The notes beneath the pieces are model-generated. The model was not told the DNA's origin and did not search any database. It saw only the letters and a program-made list of their open reading frames with translations. 64,000 nucleotides of DNA from Clitopilus passeckerianus. Lineage: Eukaryota > Basidiomycota > Agaricomycetes > Agaricales > Entolomataceae. How positions within the stretch are numbered: the stretch's first letter is position 1; every line of letters begins with the position of its first letter. The stretch covers positions 1,178,001-1,242,000 of the forward strand of contig CALYLX010000128.1 in the NCBI GenBank assembly GCA_944990035.1, read 5' to 3'. This document shows positions 36,046-47,695 of this stretch, piece by piece. The translations under genes were made by a program, and so were the position numbers.

Positions 36046-37224
36046 ATGGCTTCTGTTGCCGCCTCAAGAATACCGATGCAAGCAGGCATACCACCGCTGA
36101 CAACGGAAGAGGAAGGTGGGCTTAACGTATTCAAGGAATGGGCTGTTTTTGACGCTCACATCGTCTGCCTGAAGACCAGATTATTCTCACTCGAATTACG
36201 AACGACGAACGGCCCATTAAACGCGTCATAAAAAAGTTCCACACATACAACTCCCTCAACGCACAGTCGTCGAGTTCAACGCAGCCCACTGAGTCCACCC
36301 CCACACAAACTCAACCGTTGATGTCCTTGGACGAGGCACGAGAGGCGTTTTTGGTGGAACTAGCGGCATTTGAGTTGTCTCTGAGAAAGAGTGCCATGAT
36401 TTGTGAAGCAGAGACAAGGCAAGTCGAAGAATACCGCAGGGAAAAAGAGAGAATAGGTGATTTCCGTATATGTTACTTTGGAACAATTAATTGAACTCGT
36501 GAGTCAGAGCAAGAGCACGGAACTCTGAAAGAACAGATAGAGCAGCTCAAGAACTCATTGGAGGAAGCTCAGCTAGTTCGGCGACGGAAGATTGAATACG
36601 ATCTCATTGCGGAAAAGATCAATACACTGCCCACCAGGGAAGAGCTTGAAGAGTGCGTTTCTACGGAATTTATTTGGCTCTGAAATTACTTGCATCTGAC
36701 TATTATCTATTAGAACAATACATGGGCTAGAAAACGACATGGCGGCTACGCGCTCTGAACACGAGACACAGGACCGAATTATTCGAGCTCAGAAGTCTGC
36801 TCTGGATGGCGTGGTATCCGACCTGGCTTCAATTCGCACTCTTGGGAAAGAGGCGGACAAGGATGCCTTGTTGGCAGCGCCAGTGTCTGGGGTGCCCTCA
36901 AGAGTAGCAACACCCGTGCCTGGAGAAGTTGCAGATGCCGAAGGTTCTGTGGCTGCTGCTGCTGCTGCAGTGCCAGTTGGAGAAGAGAGGGAGGAAGGAG
37001 AAGAGGACCAGGGGTCAGGTCCATTGGCTACATCGACTTCTGCGATGGCTACGGCGGATGATGGGTCGGTGAATGATAACGATATTGAGATGGGCGAGGT
37101 AGAAGAGGAGAGACCTCCAAGTGGTCCTGGGAGCTCGAAGTCGAGAAAGCCACCGAGGGAGGACCTAGAAGAGGGTGAGGCGAGCGATTCGGGAAGCGCA
37201 TTAACGGACCTACCAGATGATTAA
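36046..37224 (+). CDS. THO7: THO complex subunit 7
   Basis: This is a subunit of the THO/TREX complex, which couples transcription to mRNA export in the nucleus. ATG 36046 opens MASVAASRIPMQAGIPPLT. An intron at about 36115-36176 is followed by the conserved ILTRITNDERPIKRVIKKF and later AREAFLVELAAFELSLRKS. A coiled coil follows (EQEHGTLKEQIEQLKNSLEE). The THOC7 hallmark RRRKIEYDLIAEKINTLPTR is clear. The tail is disordered and acidic with a poly-Ala run (36953-36970) and repeated EEGE/DLEEGEASD motifs, ending LTDLPDD. Length is about 300 residues in four or five exons, longer than animal THOC7 because of this acidic tail. It converges on the tRNase Z gene with only 22 bases between stop codons, so 3' ends must overlap. 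Confidence 0.85.
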
Positions 37225-37246
37225 TTTGTATCCCCTGCATAAACCC

Positions 37247-38476
37247 CTACTCTATTTCCTTTCGCTCTTGGAGAGGAACATCGACGTTCATGAGATCCTT
37301 CGCACAAATAACCTCCTTCCCGAACTCGTCTACTGCCAACTTTCGGATTGCATCCATGATCCTAACAGCATCCTCTCCATCACCACCAGAATATCGGGCA
37401 GAGAAGTGATTCAGGATTAGCCTGTCTGCCCCTATTCTTTTCGCAAACTTCCCGGCCATCTGGGGCGTTGAGTGTCCTCTGGATTTTGACCGCAGCTCGA
37501 CAGTTTCGTACGTGTCAGTGTCCTTTGTTGCAGGATCAATGCCCGGTAAATGTGCGTTTGTGGCTTCGTGAATCAACACATCTGCGTCCATTGCTAATGG
37601 CGCGATGGGGGATGGGTCGAAGGTATCGCCAAGAATGACAAGCTTTCTCCCTTGTCTGCGCTTTGGGCCTTGCAGGACTGTCCCATCCGAGAGCGTGAGG
37701 CTATCCCCGTGCTGAAGGGTACGCATCACAGTCATCGGCGTTTTGGTACGCTTGAGATGAGGGATGTATAGCTTGGGGTCTATTCTGCCTGGTATTGGAC
37801 GCTCATTGACCACGAAGCCAACGCACGGTACCGAGTGGTAGATCGGTGCCGCAGAGACGGAGACAATGTCATCCTGGAAGATGTCCTGCCATACACCATC
37901 GACTTGAATGATGTTCCTTCCGAGTGGAGATTCTGCCGCTAACGGGGACAGAGACATAAAGTCTCCATGTGAAGGGTCTGAGGGACCCCGAAGTTCGTGC
38001 ACAACGTAGGGCGCACCCAGGAGGGTATGGGTGTATGAGAGGGTTGAGCGGATGTAGGCTCGTGTGCCGAGTGGTCCATAGATTTCCAATGGAGGTTGGG
38101 ACATGTCGATGTTAGCTCTGGGGTCTGCGGCGCCTTCTGAGATGCCTCCTGCACCGTTAAGACACGATGCTAGCAGAGGACCAATGCCGAAGATGTGATC
38201 ACCTGAATTTTTTTGTACATGAGGGCATTATCAATTGGCCAGACCGGGTTTCATACCATGGGTGTGCGTTATGAATATTTTTTCGATTCTGCCCATCTTC
38301 ACTTGGCTTTTCTGTATCTGATGTTGGGTGGCTTCTCCACAGTCAAACAACCATACATCTCCAGCGAGATGGAGAGCAAGTGCAGAATGGTTCCTCGTCG
38401 AGGACGGCTGGGCAGATGCAGTCCCAAGAAATGTTACGCTGACTGAAGTCAGCTGCGAACGGCGTTGAGTAGACAT
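37247..38476 (-). CDS. Short-form tRNase Z (ELAC1-like RNase Z)
   Basis: This endonuclease cuts the 3' trailer from precursor tRNAs. ATG 38474-38476 starts [20 protein letters not shown]. The metallo-beta-lactamase signature is intact but split by an intron: FITHTHG joins to DHIFGIG, giving HxHxDH. Further family features are [20 protein letters not shown], the PxKxxR-type loop region, LVILGDTFD with its Asp ligand, [25 protein letters not shown] and [12 protein letters not shown] with the final His. About 385 residues in two exons fits the short form (ELAC1/bacterial RNase Z), not the long form found in yeast (Trz1). No clear mitochondrial leader is seen. A long-form gene may exist elsewhere in the genome. 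A tRNA-His gene lies 160 bases upstream on the same strand. Confidence 0.93.
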
Positions 38477-38628
38477 CGTTCGTCGAAGTGGAAGGAGTGA
38501 AGAATGGGAGATGACCCGTCGTTGACTCAGTCGCAGAAATGCTTGACACTGATCTCAATTAGGAAGTCTAAGTTATATTGGACGAGATCACATGCAAAAT
38601 TCAGAGCGTTCAAAGAAGTACTTCCGAC

Positions 38629-38633
38629 AAAAA
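38629..38633 (-). terminator. RNA polymerase III terminator of tRNA-His
   Basis: Five A residues on the plus strand read as TTTTT on the tRNA strand, starting four bases after the tRNA 3' end. A run of four or more T is the usual Pol III stop. Confidence 0.75.
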
Positions 38634-38636
38634 TAT

Positions 38637-38715
38637 TGTCCCAGGGAAGACTCGAACCTCCAGCTCATCGGTGTTAAGCCACAACGATGTGATTTAACCC
38701 CTAATCGACTAGGAC
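38637..38715 (-). tRNA. tRNA-His (GTG) with a 7-base intron
   Basis: The minus strand folds into a complete cloverleaf. The acceptor stem is GTCCTAG with CTGGGAC (one G-U) and discriminator A. The D arm is GATT / AATC with loop AGGGGTTA. The anticodon stem is CATCG / CGATG. The T arm is GGAGG / CTTCC with loop TTCGAGT. The anticodon loop is 14 bases. Removing CTTAACA (plus strand 38672-38678) between positions 37 and 38, the standard site for eukaryotic tRNA introns, leaves TTGTGGC, the same loop as in animal tRNA-His. From position 8 to the anticodon the length matches animal tRNA-His base for base. The internal B box is GGTTCGAGTC and a T5 terminator follows. A Val(AAC) reading would need the extra bases on the wrong side of the anticodon. 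Confidence 0.88.
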
Positions 38716-38943
38716 ATTAAACCATTCGAAGAATAGTGGCTCTAAATAGCTGCCATACAAGGGAAACCAACTCAATAACTCATGACAATCTAGCCTGATG
38801 TTCCGTGACAATCCTATGCGGAGGCATAATGCATCCAACGCTCTCGATATTCCTCGCTTTTCTTTGCTGTGGTACTTTGCTGGGGAGTTTAAGTGCTTTG
38901 AGAAGGTTGTCGATGATGGACGCGTCTTTCAACGACGTTGAGA

Positions 38944-38953
38944 ATCACGTGAT
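38944..38953. promoter_or_regulatory. Palindromic E-box ATCACGTGAT
   Basis: A perfect 10-base palindrome lies 115 bases upstream of the RhoGEF start codon. ATCACGTGAT is the kind of site bound by bHLH-zipper factors such as the SREBP or Cbf1 families. The rest of 38716-39067 shows no other gene. Binding is inferred from sequence only. Confidence 0.35.
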
Positions 38954-39067
38954 CGCGATTCGTTGAACGGACTGCAGCCAGTGTCAAGCCTCGTTTCCTC
39001 ACCGTGCTACTGACCTTTCCTTTGCCTCCGCTCCCCTTCAAGACGGAGCTGGTCTTTATTCTGGCTC

Positions 39068-42000
39068 ATGGCACTGAGCGCATCGCCCAGAAAGCTAGTC
39101 CCACTACCACCAGACGACGACTCAAGACCAAACTCAAGACCTCTCAGAACCCCTTCACATCCTACTGTCACAAAACGCGTCTTTTATTGTGGTGTTGTCG
39201 TGGAAGGCTCTGAGAATGGCAGGAGACTACCAGATGGCATGTCATGAAACTCTAAATCTTGACGGAAGATTTAATTTGTACCTGCAGATATCCAAGACCT
39301 AGTACTTTCCCTCGGCAACCCTCTGTCGTCCAGCTCCTCATCAAATGTATTGTCAAGCTCTAGCTCTTCTGAATCCCTGAATGATACTGTAAGTACCCCA
39401 ACGAGCCTTCATAGCCTCCTTGGAATACTTCAATGGCATTAGGGAATCATGGTCAGCACTCGTACCTGGCTAACTCTATCTGATTTAGAATGATCCCGCT
39501 CAAAGGAAACGAGCACTCACCGACGCTTCTGCATTATCATCTGTCATCAATGAACTAGTGACCAGCGAACGATCCTATGTCAGACGGCTCCAAATCCTCA
39601 AGAACGACTATGCGGATCCCCTTCGTAACTTTGCCCGCAGCAAAGATACAGCAATCATACCCGCATATGAGGCCAAAACATTATTTGGGAATATCGATAA
39701 CCTTCTGCCCGTAAATGAGGCCTTCCTGACGGACCTCGAGAAGATGATCGCCCCCAGCAGTGCGAGATCTGTGGGAGGGGTCGGAGATGTTGCTCTTCGG
39801 CATTTCAAGGACCTGCGGGGATTCGAACAGTATAAGCAATACTACAACAAGCGCGAAGATGCCCAGTTAATTTTCGAGCGAGAGACTTCAAAGAAATCGT
39901 CCCGTTTTGCATCGTATATTGACGTATGTGTTTCAACTTCCTCCTGTTGACTGTGTATACTCACATTCATCCCAGCATATCAAATACCAATCAACGGACC
40001 CAAAGAATAGGATCGGACTACGCGAACTACTCATGGAGCCCGTACAGCGAATACCCAGATATACCCTCCTCTTCCGCACGATGCTTAAGCACATGGCCCT
40101 GAATGATCCTCAGCGCGCGAAAATCATCGAAGCCGACGAGATTGCTAGCAAAATCGCGCAAGCTGAGACGGACGAGCAGACAAAACGGGCGGCAATATTC
40201 TACTGCCTAACCGCAACGATCGAGGACTTTCCCGCTGATATGTTCTCGAACCAGCGGCGTTTCATTGACTGCATAGATGTGCAAGAAATAATCACCGATT
40301 CTGGGGCAGCATCGTCGGGGATGTTGGCACCACTCCATTGCACGCTTTTCTTGTTCGATGACAAGTTGGTCATCGTCAAGCGGCCTGGAAATGGGGAGAA
40401 GAGTGGAAAGGCGCTGACGGGGCTCGATGAGATCGATAAACTGACGAAAGCCGGCGGTTTACCGACTGGGAAGAAGAAGAGCGGGATGTCCTTCAAGGGA
40501 ACCTTAGATGTTACGGATATCGTCGCAACAGACATTGGCGGAGCAGGTCAATATCTTTCTTGTCCACTCGTCCCACAATCCATAACTAACATTTTATCAG
40601 AAATGAACTTTTACCTCGAAACGCCACCCCAAGACTTAGGTGACAAGTGGTCGGGTCGCCCGTTGCGCTCTTATTCTGTGGTTCACCCACCGCACCCAAT
40701 AAACTTCGATCCAACCCAGACCGAGATCAGTAAACGACGATTCTTGGAGAACCTGTGGTATGTTCAAGCAACATATAGGTCGCGAGCTGGCCAATCAGTT
40801 GTCCTATGTGCTGAAGAACAAGAGGTCGAGTCAAAGATTGGGAGGGTTACGTTTGCAAGAACGTACTTCAACGTATACCAGCGGACCGCATTCTTGCAAG
40901 AGTCAAAGAAGGTTTGTTGTAAACGTCTGTCACTGGATTGACGCTTATATACGCGTTTAGACCAAGATTGTTGTGCACATAGATCCAGTAGGCTCTGCTG
41001 ATCCTATACCCTTTGGCATCAGCGCCGCTCCTTTTGCCCGCATCAGAATTCAGCCTCTAGCTGGAGGGCTCTGTCGTTACGCTGTTGGCTCAAATGATCC
41101 CACCGACGAAGGGGAGGAGGACATTGTACAAACTGAAAGAGTTCCAAGTCGGATCGTCCATACCAGTAAATTCTCTTGCTCTCTCTTACCTGTTCTGTTG
41201 CTGACCACGCCTCCTGTAGTCCACCAATTCGGACTGTTTGAGTTCCGCACAGGGAGGAATTCTATGCCTTCAACACCAACTGCGAGGTCCCGCGCTGCCA
41301 TCTTTGGTCTTGACGCTATCTCACGGAATCTCTTCAATACACGGTCTGGTTCCACCATGGGAGACTTTTTGGAGGCTCGATCAATAGTCACAAACGCGCC
41401 AAGTCTACTATTAGTCGGTCTTCTGGTACGACTCACACAAGTACTTCCGGTGACGGAAGCTTGGCTAAATTTTCGAATCGGTCGACTTCAACTGCTGCTA
41501 CGTCACTAGGTGACGACGAATCCTCCTTTCACTCTCGGTCCTCAAGGTCCAGGAAGATCAGCAAGCTCAACAAGTCTCCTGGAGGATCTACATCCGATGG
41601 CGAAGGGTTTTCAGGCTCTCTACGGCGCTCCGTCCGTTCCTTCTCGTTGACGCGCTCAAGGTCACCATCCAGAGAAAGGAATACCAGCTACAGTGACGAC
41701 GACGACGACGAACATTTCTCTTTTGATAATTCCATAGAAATAGATCCTTTGGATCGTGATCTCGTTGCTCAACTAGAGTTGGCACGGAAGAACAGCCAAC
41801 AGCAGAAGAAGGCGCTTCCTGAATTACCGATAGAACCATCAGTCGAGGATACCATATTTGAAGGTATAGTCCACTGCTGTTCATTGAGTTTATTTCACTA
41901 ATTTTGCCTCTGCAGAGGACCCACCGCTTCTCAGACCTTTCTCCCGAGCGTCAAAAGACTCCGCTGCTCTGCAAAGTCTGCGCTCAACAACACCTCGCCC

Positions 42001-43657
42001 AGAGTCATGTACCCCAACCAGAGGGCTGGAATCCCCTGTTCGCCAACCTCGATCACCTTCCCTACATTCAGTTGATAGGCGTCCCCTTGGTCCTCGCAGT
42101 CCATCTCCTCTGCCCCCCAAGACACCACCAACCATTCCAACTGTGCTACCAGTTTCCGATGATGAGGACGATATGCCAGATATCCCCAACCCACATCCAC
42201 CTCAGCCAGCAAACGCCATCGTCCGTTCATCTGGCATACCTCGAAGCAAAAGGCAACCTCTCTTCCCCAGCAGTAACGTCACAGATACTTCAACTAAAGC
42301 GACATCAGTCACTTCTGCTGCACCGATTGAACCTCTATCTATTAAGAAGAAGACGTCAATACGAAGCGAGAGCTCAACACATAGCGAAACAAATGGTGTC
42401 ACTTCACCGGCCCCGGTACGGAAAACCTATGTTCGCAACTCGCCTCTCTCGCGACCTTCCCCGAGGGTAGCATCCCCTCGTAGAGTGTCTCCACAAACAG
42501 TCAAGCGCAAACACGGTTCACTTTCTCGTGGATCGTCTTCAAATGCAAACGAGGTCATGGAAAAAATATTACAACTTTCTCAAAGCACCTGTGAAGAGGT
42601 GAGCTCTTTACGCGACTTTTGCCGGACTTCGTCATCGTTGAAACTATTGCCAACAGATCGAGTCGTCCCGCAGGACGATCAAGCGCATTAAGATTCAAAC
42701 CGAAAGCTTGCGTGCTTCAGGATCGTCGAATTCGCTGGATAGCGAAATTTCCCGACCTTCCTCTCCTGACAAAAGCTTCCGTACTCCCATTCGTGCCCCG
42801 ATTCCTGTGGTAAGGAAGAATTCATTTGCCCTAGCAGAATATTCTTTAAACCAGTTTAGACCAAAGCTGCTCAAGAACGGATGAATGAAATGCGACAGTT
42901 GATTGGGAAACGACAGGCTGAATTCGATGGCGGTTCACGTATACGTCACCGAAGTGCCATCTTTGATACACCAGTTCGGGAGACTTCTCCAGCCAATGTC
43001 GAGACACCACGCATTGCAGAGAATCTTATCGTTGAAGCTGATCAGGAGCTATCGAAAGCAGCTTCCCATCAAGCAAACTTGCAGGGACATGTGAAGCAAA
43101 TTGCTTCGGAACTCAAGGACGTTAGTAATTTCGTCCTACGACCTAACATATGACCTTATATTTATTTTTGATTCAGAAATCCCATGAGCTTGAGAAAGCC
43201 CGAACCGATCTCCAGAATGCCAAGCGACAATGTGAGCTCGTCAAGAGTCTACTTGCTGATGCAACTGCAGAAAAAGAGATCATGTACGAGGTATGATTTC
43301 TTGATTTAGCATGGTTATTCGTGTACTCATTGCGTTCAAGGCTTTCAACGAGGAGCTAGACGGCATGTACAATGATGTCAACCTTCCCGACGACGAAGCA
43401 TGGATTGCCTTATCCAAGGATCTCCGCAAGACCAAGGAGGATAGAAACATGCTTGCCAGAGAAAACTCGTACGCGGCCATTGGCTCTTTTACAGATGGTT
43501 TGCTGACAAACGGAGTAGGGATATGAAACGCCGATTAGCGGAGCTCGAGTTACAGGCACAAGAGTGAGTTTGCATCGACCAAGGTTTGTTCGAGTAGTAT
43601 GCTGATGTTTGCTGCAGATGGGGCTCTCTTCTGCGGACTCAGGGTTTGATACCATGA
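39068..43657 (+). CDS. RhoGEF with Dbl-homology domain and long disordered, coiled-coil tail
   Basis: This protein is predicted to activate Rho-family GTPases in polarity or cytokinesis. ATG 39068 gives MALSASPRKLVPLPPDDDSR. The Dbl-homology domain begins SVINELVTSERSYVRRLQIL, continues with SSRFASYIDHIKYQSTDPKN across an intron, and has the third conserved region RELLMEPVQRIPRYTLLFRT. A PH-like segment follows (LHCTLFLFDDKLVIVKRPGN, FRRFLENLWYVQATYRSRAG-like). The middle third is disordered, rich in Ser/Arg/Pro, with an Asp run from a GAC repeat at about 41696-41710. The C-terminal 250 residues form a coiled coil (SHELEKARTDLQNAKRQCEL, then DMKRRLAELELQAQEWGSLL). The last exon ends TQGLIP at 43657. 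About 1300 residues and a dozen introns. I cannot assign it to a named yeast RhoGEF. Confidence 0.83.
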
Positions 43658-43994
43658 CCACACCATTCGTTGTATAATTTTCTTGTCTTTCAGCCATATC
43701 TCAGTAACTCATATGTACTGTATAATTTGGGCATGCATGTATATTACTCAGATCTACTGCTTTTATTCTTCCGAATGGCACATGCTTTCACACGATGTAC
43801 CTCTGAGCCGTTGCATAGGAAGGCGTATCGAATTGGAGTCTGCAACGTGATGCGAAAATGAATGGAAATAATACTGTCTGGCTAATAAAGAGTGGGTATG
43901 CTATGGATATAATACGTTGCGAATGTTATAATATACATGTTGAAGTTGTAATGGTCTAGACAAAGAACGAATGCGCTACTGACTACTCAGGCTG

Positions 43995-46900
43995 TCATGC
44001 ATTGCAAAGAGAACGATGCTGGCTGGTACTATGATCTTGATCAATCCTGTTGGGTGAAATACAAATGGGTGAAGCTAACAGGCTTTTAGACCCTGAAGGC
44101 TTGTCCTGTGAAGAATGCGTTTGTTGACTTTGTGAAAGAGGGAGGGTCGTCATTGGAGTACCGAGATCCAGCGGAGGCAACTTCTCAATCTCGGGTAACG
44201 AGACAGGATCCTCAGGCCAGTTGGTGTTGCTTTGCGTGCGACGGTGCAGAGTAGGTTTCCATAGTTTCCTTGGGCTCCCTTCGTTCGAAGGGCTAGCATG
44301 GCTTCCCGGAGCGGATGCCGACCGCGACGGCGGAGTCGTTGATAACGAGCGCGAAGAGAAAAACTCTCTAACATTGCTCACGAGCGAACGTGAGGTTTTG
44401 ATGGGAGGCTTGGCCTCGGAGGTATTTAAAGGTTCTTGAGATTGAATAGGAGATGTTGGCCTGGTAGGGGGTTTGACCATAGAGCCATGAAGAGAAGAGA
44501 GGGATGAACAAGGAAAGACGAAGATGGGCTTGAGGATTGAGGAGAGACAGAGGCTTGCATTGTGGTAAGCTGAAGGGTACGAGAGTTGCGCCTAGGAGTA
44601 GTGCCCATAGTGGCAATGGATGAAGGACGTCTGGTGGCTGAATCACAGCTCTCCAGAAGACTCTTCCTTCTGACAATCCTAAAGCTTTCATGACGGGTTA
44701 AGCGACCTTTGGCAAGAGACGCGACGCTTAGCCCAGATTGCGACCGGACGAAGCCTGATTTTGAAGCCTTGGGCACTTGGAACAACTCCTCGTCTCGAAT
44801 GAATGCATGGGAGCGAGCTTTGAGGCAGGGCTGCGAGATCACGTCTTGTAGGCCTTGATCTACCCGTGAGCGAGCGGAGGCAGAAGAACGACGGATAACG
44901 ATGGTGTCGGAGTCTGCAGGATTGGGTGAAAATATGGCCTTCACGGAGGCAGTGGAGGAGCGACGACTAGGAGGTTCAACATCCCGTCTTGATGAACCTG
45001 TCTCCAGCTTGGGCGACCTTGGTTTGCTGCTCTCACTGCTCGTCGCAGACATTGGTTCGGCGTATTCGGATGAAGGGCTGTTGGCCAGTTCAGGAATAGA
45101 CTGAATCGTGGGGAGAGCATTGACTAATTCAAAAGGACCATCATCGAGGGCCGATGGAATGAGTTCCCCTTTGCCGTCACATCGAATGCTAGCGATTGGC
45201 TCATTGACCCAATGGTGGTCCTGATCCTGAGCTTCCTGAATTGAGGTAAACCACAGGTCCTTCTCTCGCTGACAAGCTGCTGCCAGTTCGAAACGGTGCT
45301 CCTTTGACGACAGACGAATGGAACATGGGAGCATAGCTATCAAGACGTCAGAACTGACTATATGCGCTGCCTAATAAAAAGCTGGTCTTACCATCGTCTT
45401 CTTCGACCTCAGAGATCTCGAAATCCCCAAGTGAGAACCAATGCTTTGGTTCGTAGACCTTCGCCTTGGAAACCTTGGCTAGTATAAGATAACCACCGGC
45501 ATATAGAAAGGCTCCGAGGTACTTGGCGCTGATGCTCGAGGTCGATGATTTTGAGGAATGAATATGGATGACATCGAGGGACCCTGCGAGTGAACATGTC
45601 CCAAGGGAAGACATGAACGTCTGATTCAAAGCTTGGATCGGTGAGGCCGAAGACGGAGAAGAAGGTATGGATAGGACTAGACGCGATGCTATTCTTGAAG
45701 ACTGGAGGGCGACATCCTGCTTGCGGCGTGCTTCGTCGACCGCAGTGGCGACATGCCTCATAGCCTGCGCTGCGCTCTCTACCACGACTTCCGTATTGGT
45801 CCTTGTATGCGCCGGAAAATTGCTTCGGAGCGACCTTCCGTGCTTCAACTGATCCATGATGAGAGGATACTTGCAGATCCGTTGTATCGGCTTGATGAGA
45901 TAGTCATCGAAAGTCAGACGAGACCCCTTATCCTTCCTTCCATTCTCGGCTAGAGGGGAGCTTTCTTTGGAAGAGAGGTTGCTTGTGCGTCGTCGAAGAG
46001 TTCGAACGGCCCCTTCGACGGATGAAAGCGAGGACGCACGTGTGCGATCCTTGCCTTTCTCCTCCAGGACCCGTTCTCTTCGCTGGAACTGCTATGTTGT
46101 TCAGAAGCCGCGCGTGACGGGGAACTCGGGGCATATTCTAGGTTCTGTATGAGGGTAGCACATCTCTGCTCGAAAGCATCCCACTCGACAGGGTGTTGAG
46201 CTTGCGCCTTCCTTGCCAAGTCAAGCGCCTCTGGATGGCCTGCGCAGAAAGACTCGTATGACGCAAATCGAGACGCCTGTTATGACGAAAAAACGTGTTA
46301 GCCGGTGTTCAGAGTAAGTAAGCGGGTATACATAACAACTGACCTCGGTTGCAAACTTTGTTGATACTGAATGAATTGCGGCATCAGTATTTGGTAACGC
46401 CTGCTTCAAATCTCCGAAGTCATCCGTCGGATGATCAGAGTCCATATGGAAGCCGAGCGGGAGTAGATCGGAGCGAAGTTCCTCGACAAACTGTTCATGC
46501 AGATGAAGCAATTCATGAGCATTTCGAGTCAGGACATCAATTTCCTGGTCTGAAAAGATGGAACGGGGGTGGGCCTGGCGTTATCTCGGGTAGGGACAGT
46601 GGATGGGTTGTTGGTATCAGAGAGTGTGGTTTGGCCGTATATCTGCGACGCGCTGGCGGAAGCCCAAGGACTGGTCGTAAACGATGAGGCCCTGCTGAAA
46701 GATGTGCCACTTGCTGAACGGCAGACCAGTGAGGGTAATAGCCGAAGGTATACCTGTAGGGGGCGGAGGTCAGCGGAAGTCACAAAAAAGAAATTTTACG
46801 AAACACAAACGTTGACCAAAGCTCGCAAGTCCATCAGGTACCTAATCTCTGTCACCAGCAGTTCATTGAGGGCATAGCACCTTCGCAAGTCGTCCTTCGC

Positions 46901-47695
46901 CTTTTCTGAGAGCCAGCTCAGTTCGGCACCACTATCAAGGAGATTATTGTCCACTGGAGACTCCTCCAAGGGCTTGGGGCTGGCAGTTGTTGCTTCAGAA
47001 ACATCGTCCTCGACGTCCGTTGTGTGGTCGTTCGCAATATGAAAGATGGCCTTTGTGCGTCTCATGGATAATTTACGTGATTTTGATTTGCCAGCATTGA
47101 GAGAGGCGATGAGAGTCCGTTGCAAGAGGTTGGCAGAGGCACTCGGGTTCATGGCATCACGATTTGCGAAGTTTTGAACGGCTGCATGTTGTATTGGCCG
47201 TGACCTCGTAGGTACCGAGGCACTCCGTTTCATAATATGCCGGTTCTCATGTGGCGAAATCGAGGCAGGAAATGAGGCAAACGACGGGAGTTGTGACTGT
47301 GGACGTGCAAAGCAGGTGACCGAGCGCTTAACCGTCTTTGGCGGTGGCGTTGGCGGCGTATAAATGCACGTGGGTGCCGGACAGACCTGGGAGACGGCAG
47401 GCGAACTTGGCGCAGTCCTGTAGTCATCGGTGCTCTGGGGAGATAAAGAGCCGTCAGTGAACGTGTTGCCGCCAGAGCTCGATGTCGATGGGGTGCAGGC
47501 GGGCGATGCAATAATCGATGGTAATGGTATGAAACTTCCAATAATGAATTTGTTATGCGAGTGTTCCGTAGAGAAATAGTCGTCCGAGTTGTCATAATTC
47601 GTAGGGGAGTTTCCATACAGGGAAAAGCGAGTAGAGCGGTAAGGGCGTTCAGGGTCAAGGCATTCATCCGAGGGCGAAATGACCAGATAATCCAT
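43995..47695 (-). CDS. Second RhoGEF with Dbl-homology and PH-like domains
   Basis: It is convergent with the preceding RhoGEF. ATG 47693-47695 opens MDYLVISPSDECLDPERPYR; a frame extends further upstream but without an ATG. A disordered 250-residue region with repeated Pro-Thr stretches precedes the Dbl-homology domain: RRCYALNELLVTEIRYLMDL, then ARNAHELLHLHEQFVEEL-like helices, EASRFASYESF, and the hallmark DDYLIKPIQRICKYPLIMDQ. A PH-like domain follows (SAKYLGAFLYAGGYLILAKV to CQREKDLWFTSIQEAQ). The tail is disordered (SSRRDVEPPSRRSSTASVKA; FIRDEELFQVPKASKSGFVR) and the last exon ends QHRSLCNA. An active exchange factor for Rho or Cdc42 is the likely role. The Dbl-homology sequence is quite different from that of its neighbour, so a recent duplication is unlikely. 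Confidence 0.8.

Noticed and set aside
36950..36970. GCT repeat in THO7 as a possible unstable microsatellite
   Set aside because: Only about six units encoding an Ala run in a disordered tail; ordinary for such proteins.
38637..38715. Reading the tRNA as tRNA-Val(AAC) from the TTAACAC part of the loop
   Set aside because: The extra seven bases would then lie 5' of the anticodon, not at the usual 37/38 intron site, whereas the His reading gives the exact loop of known tRNA-His and the same spacing from position 8.
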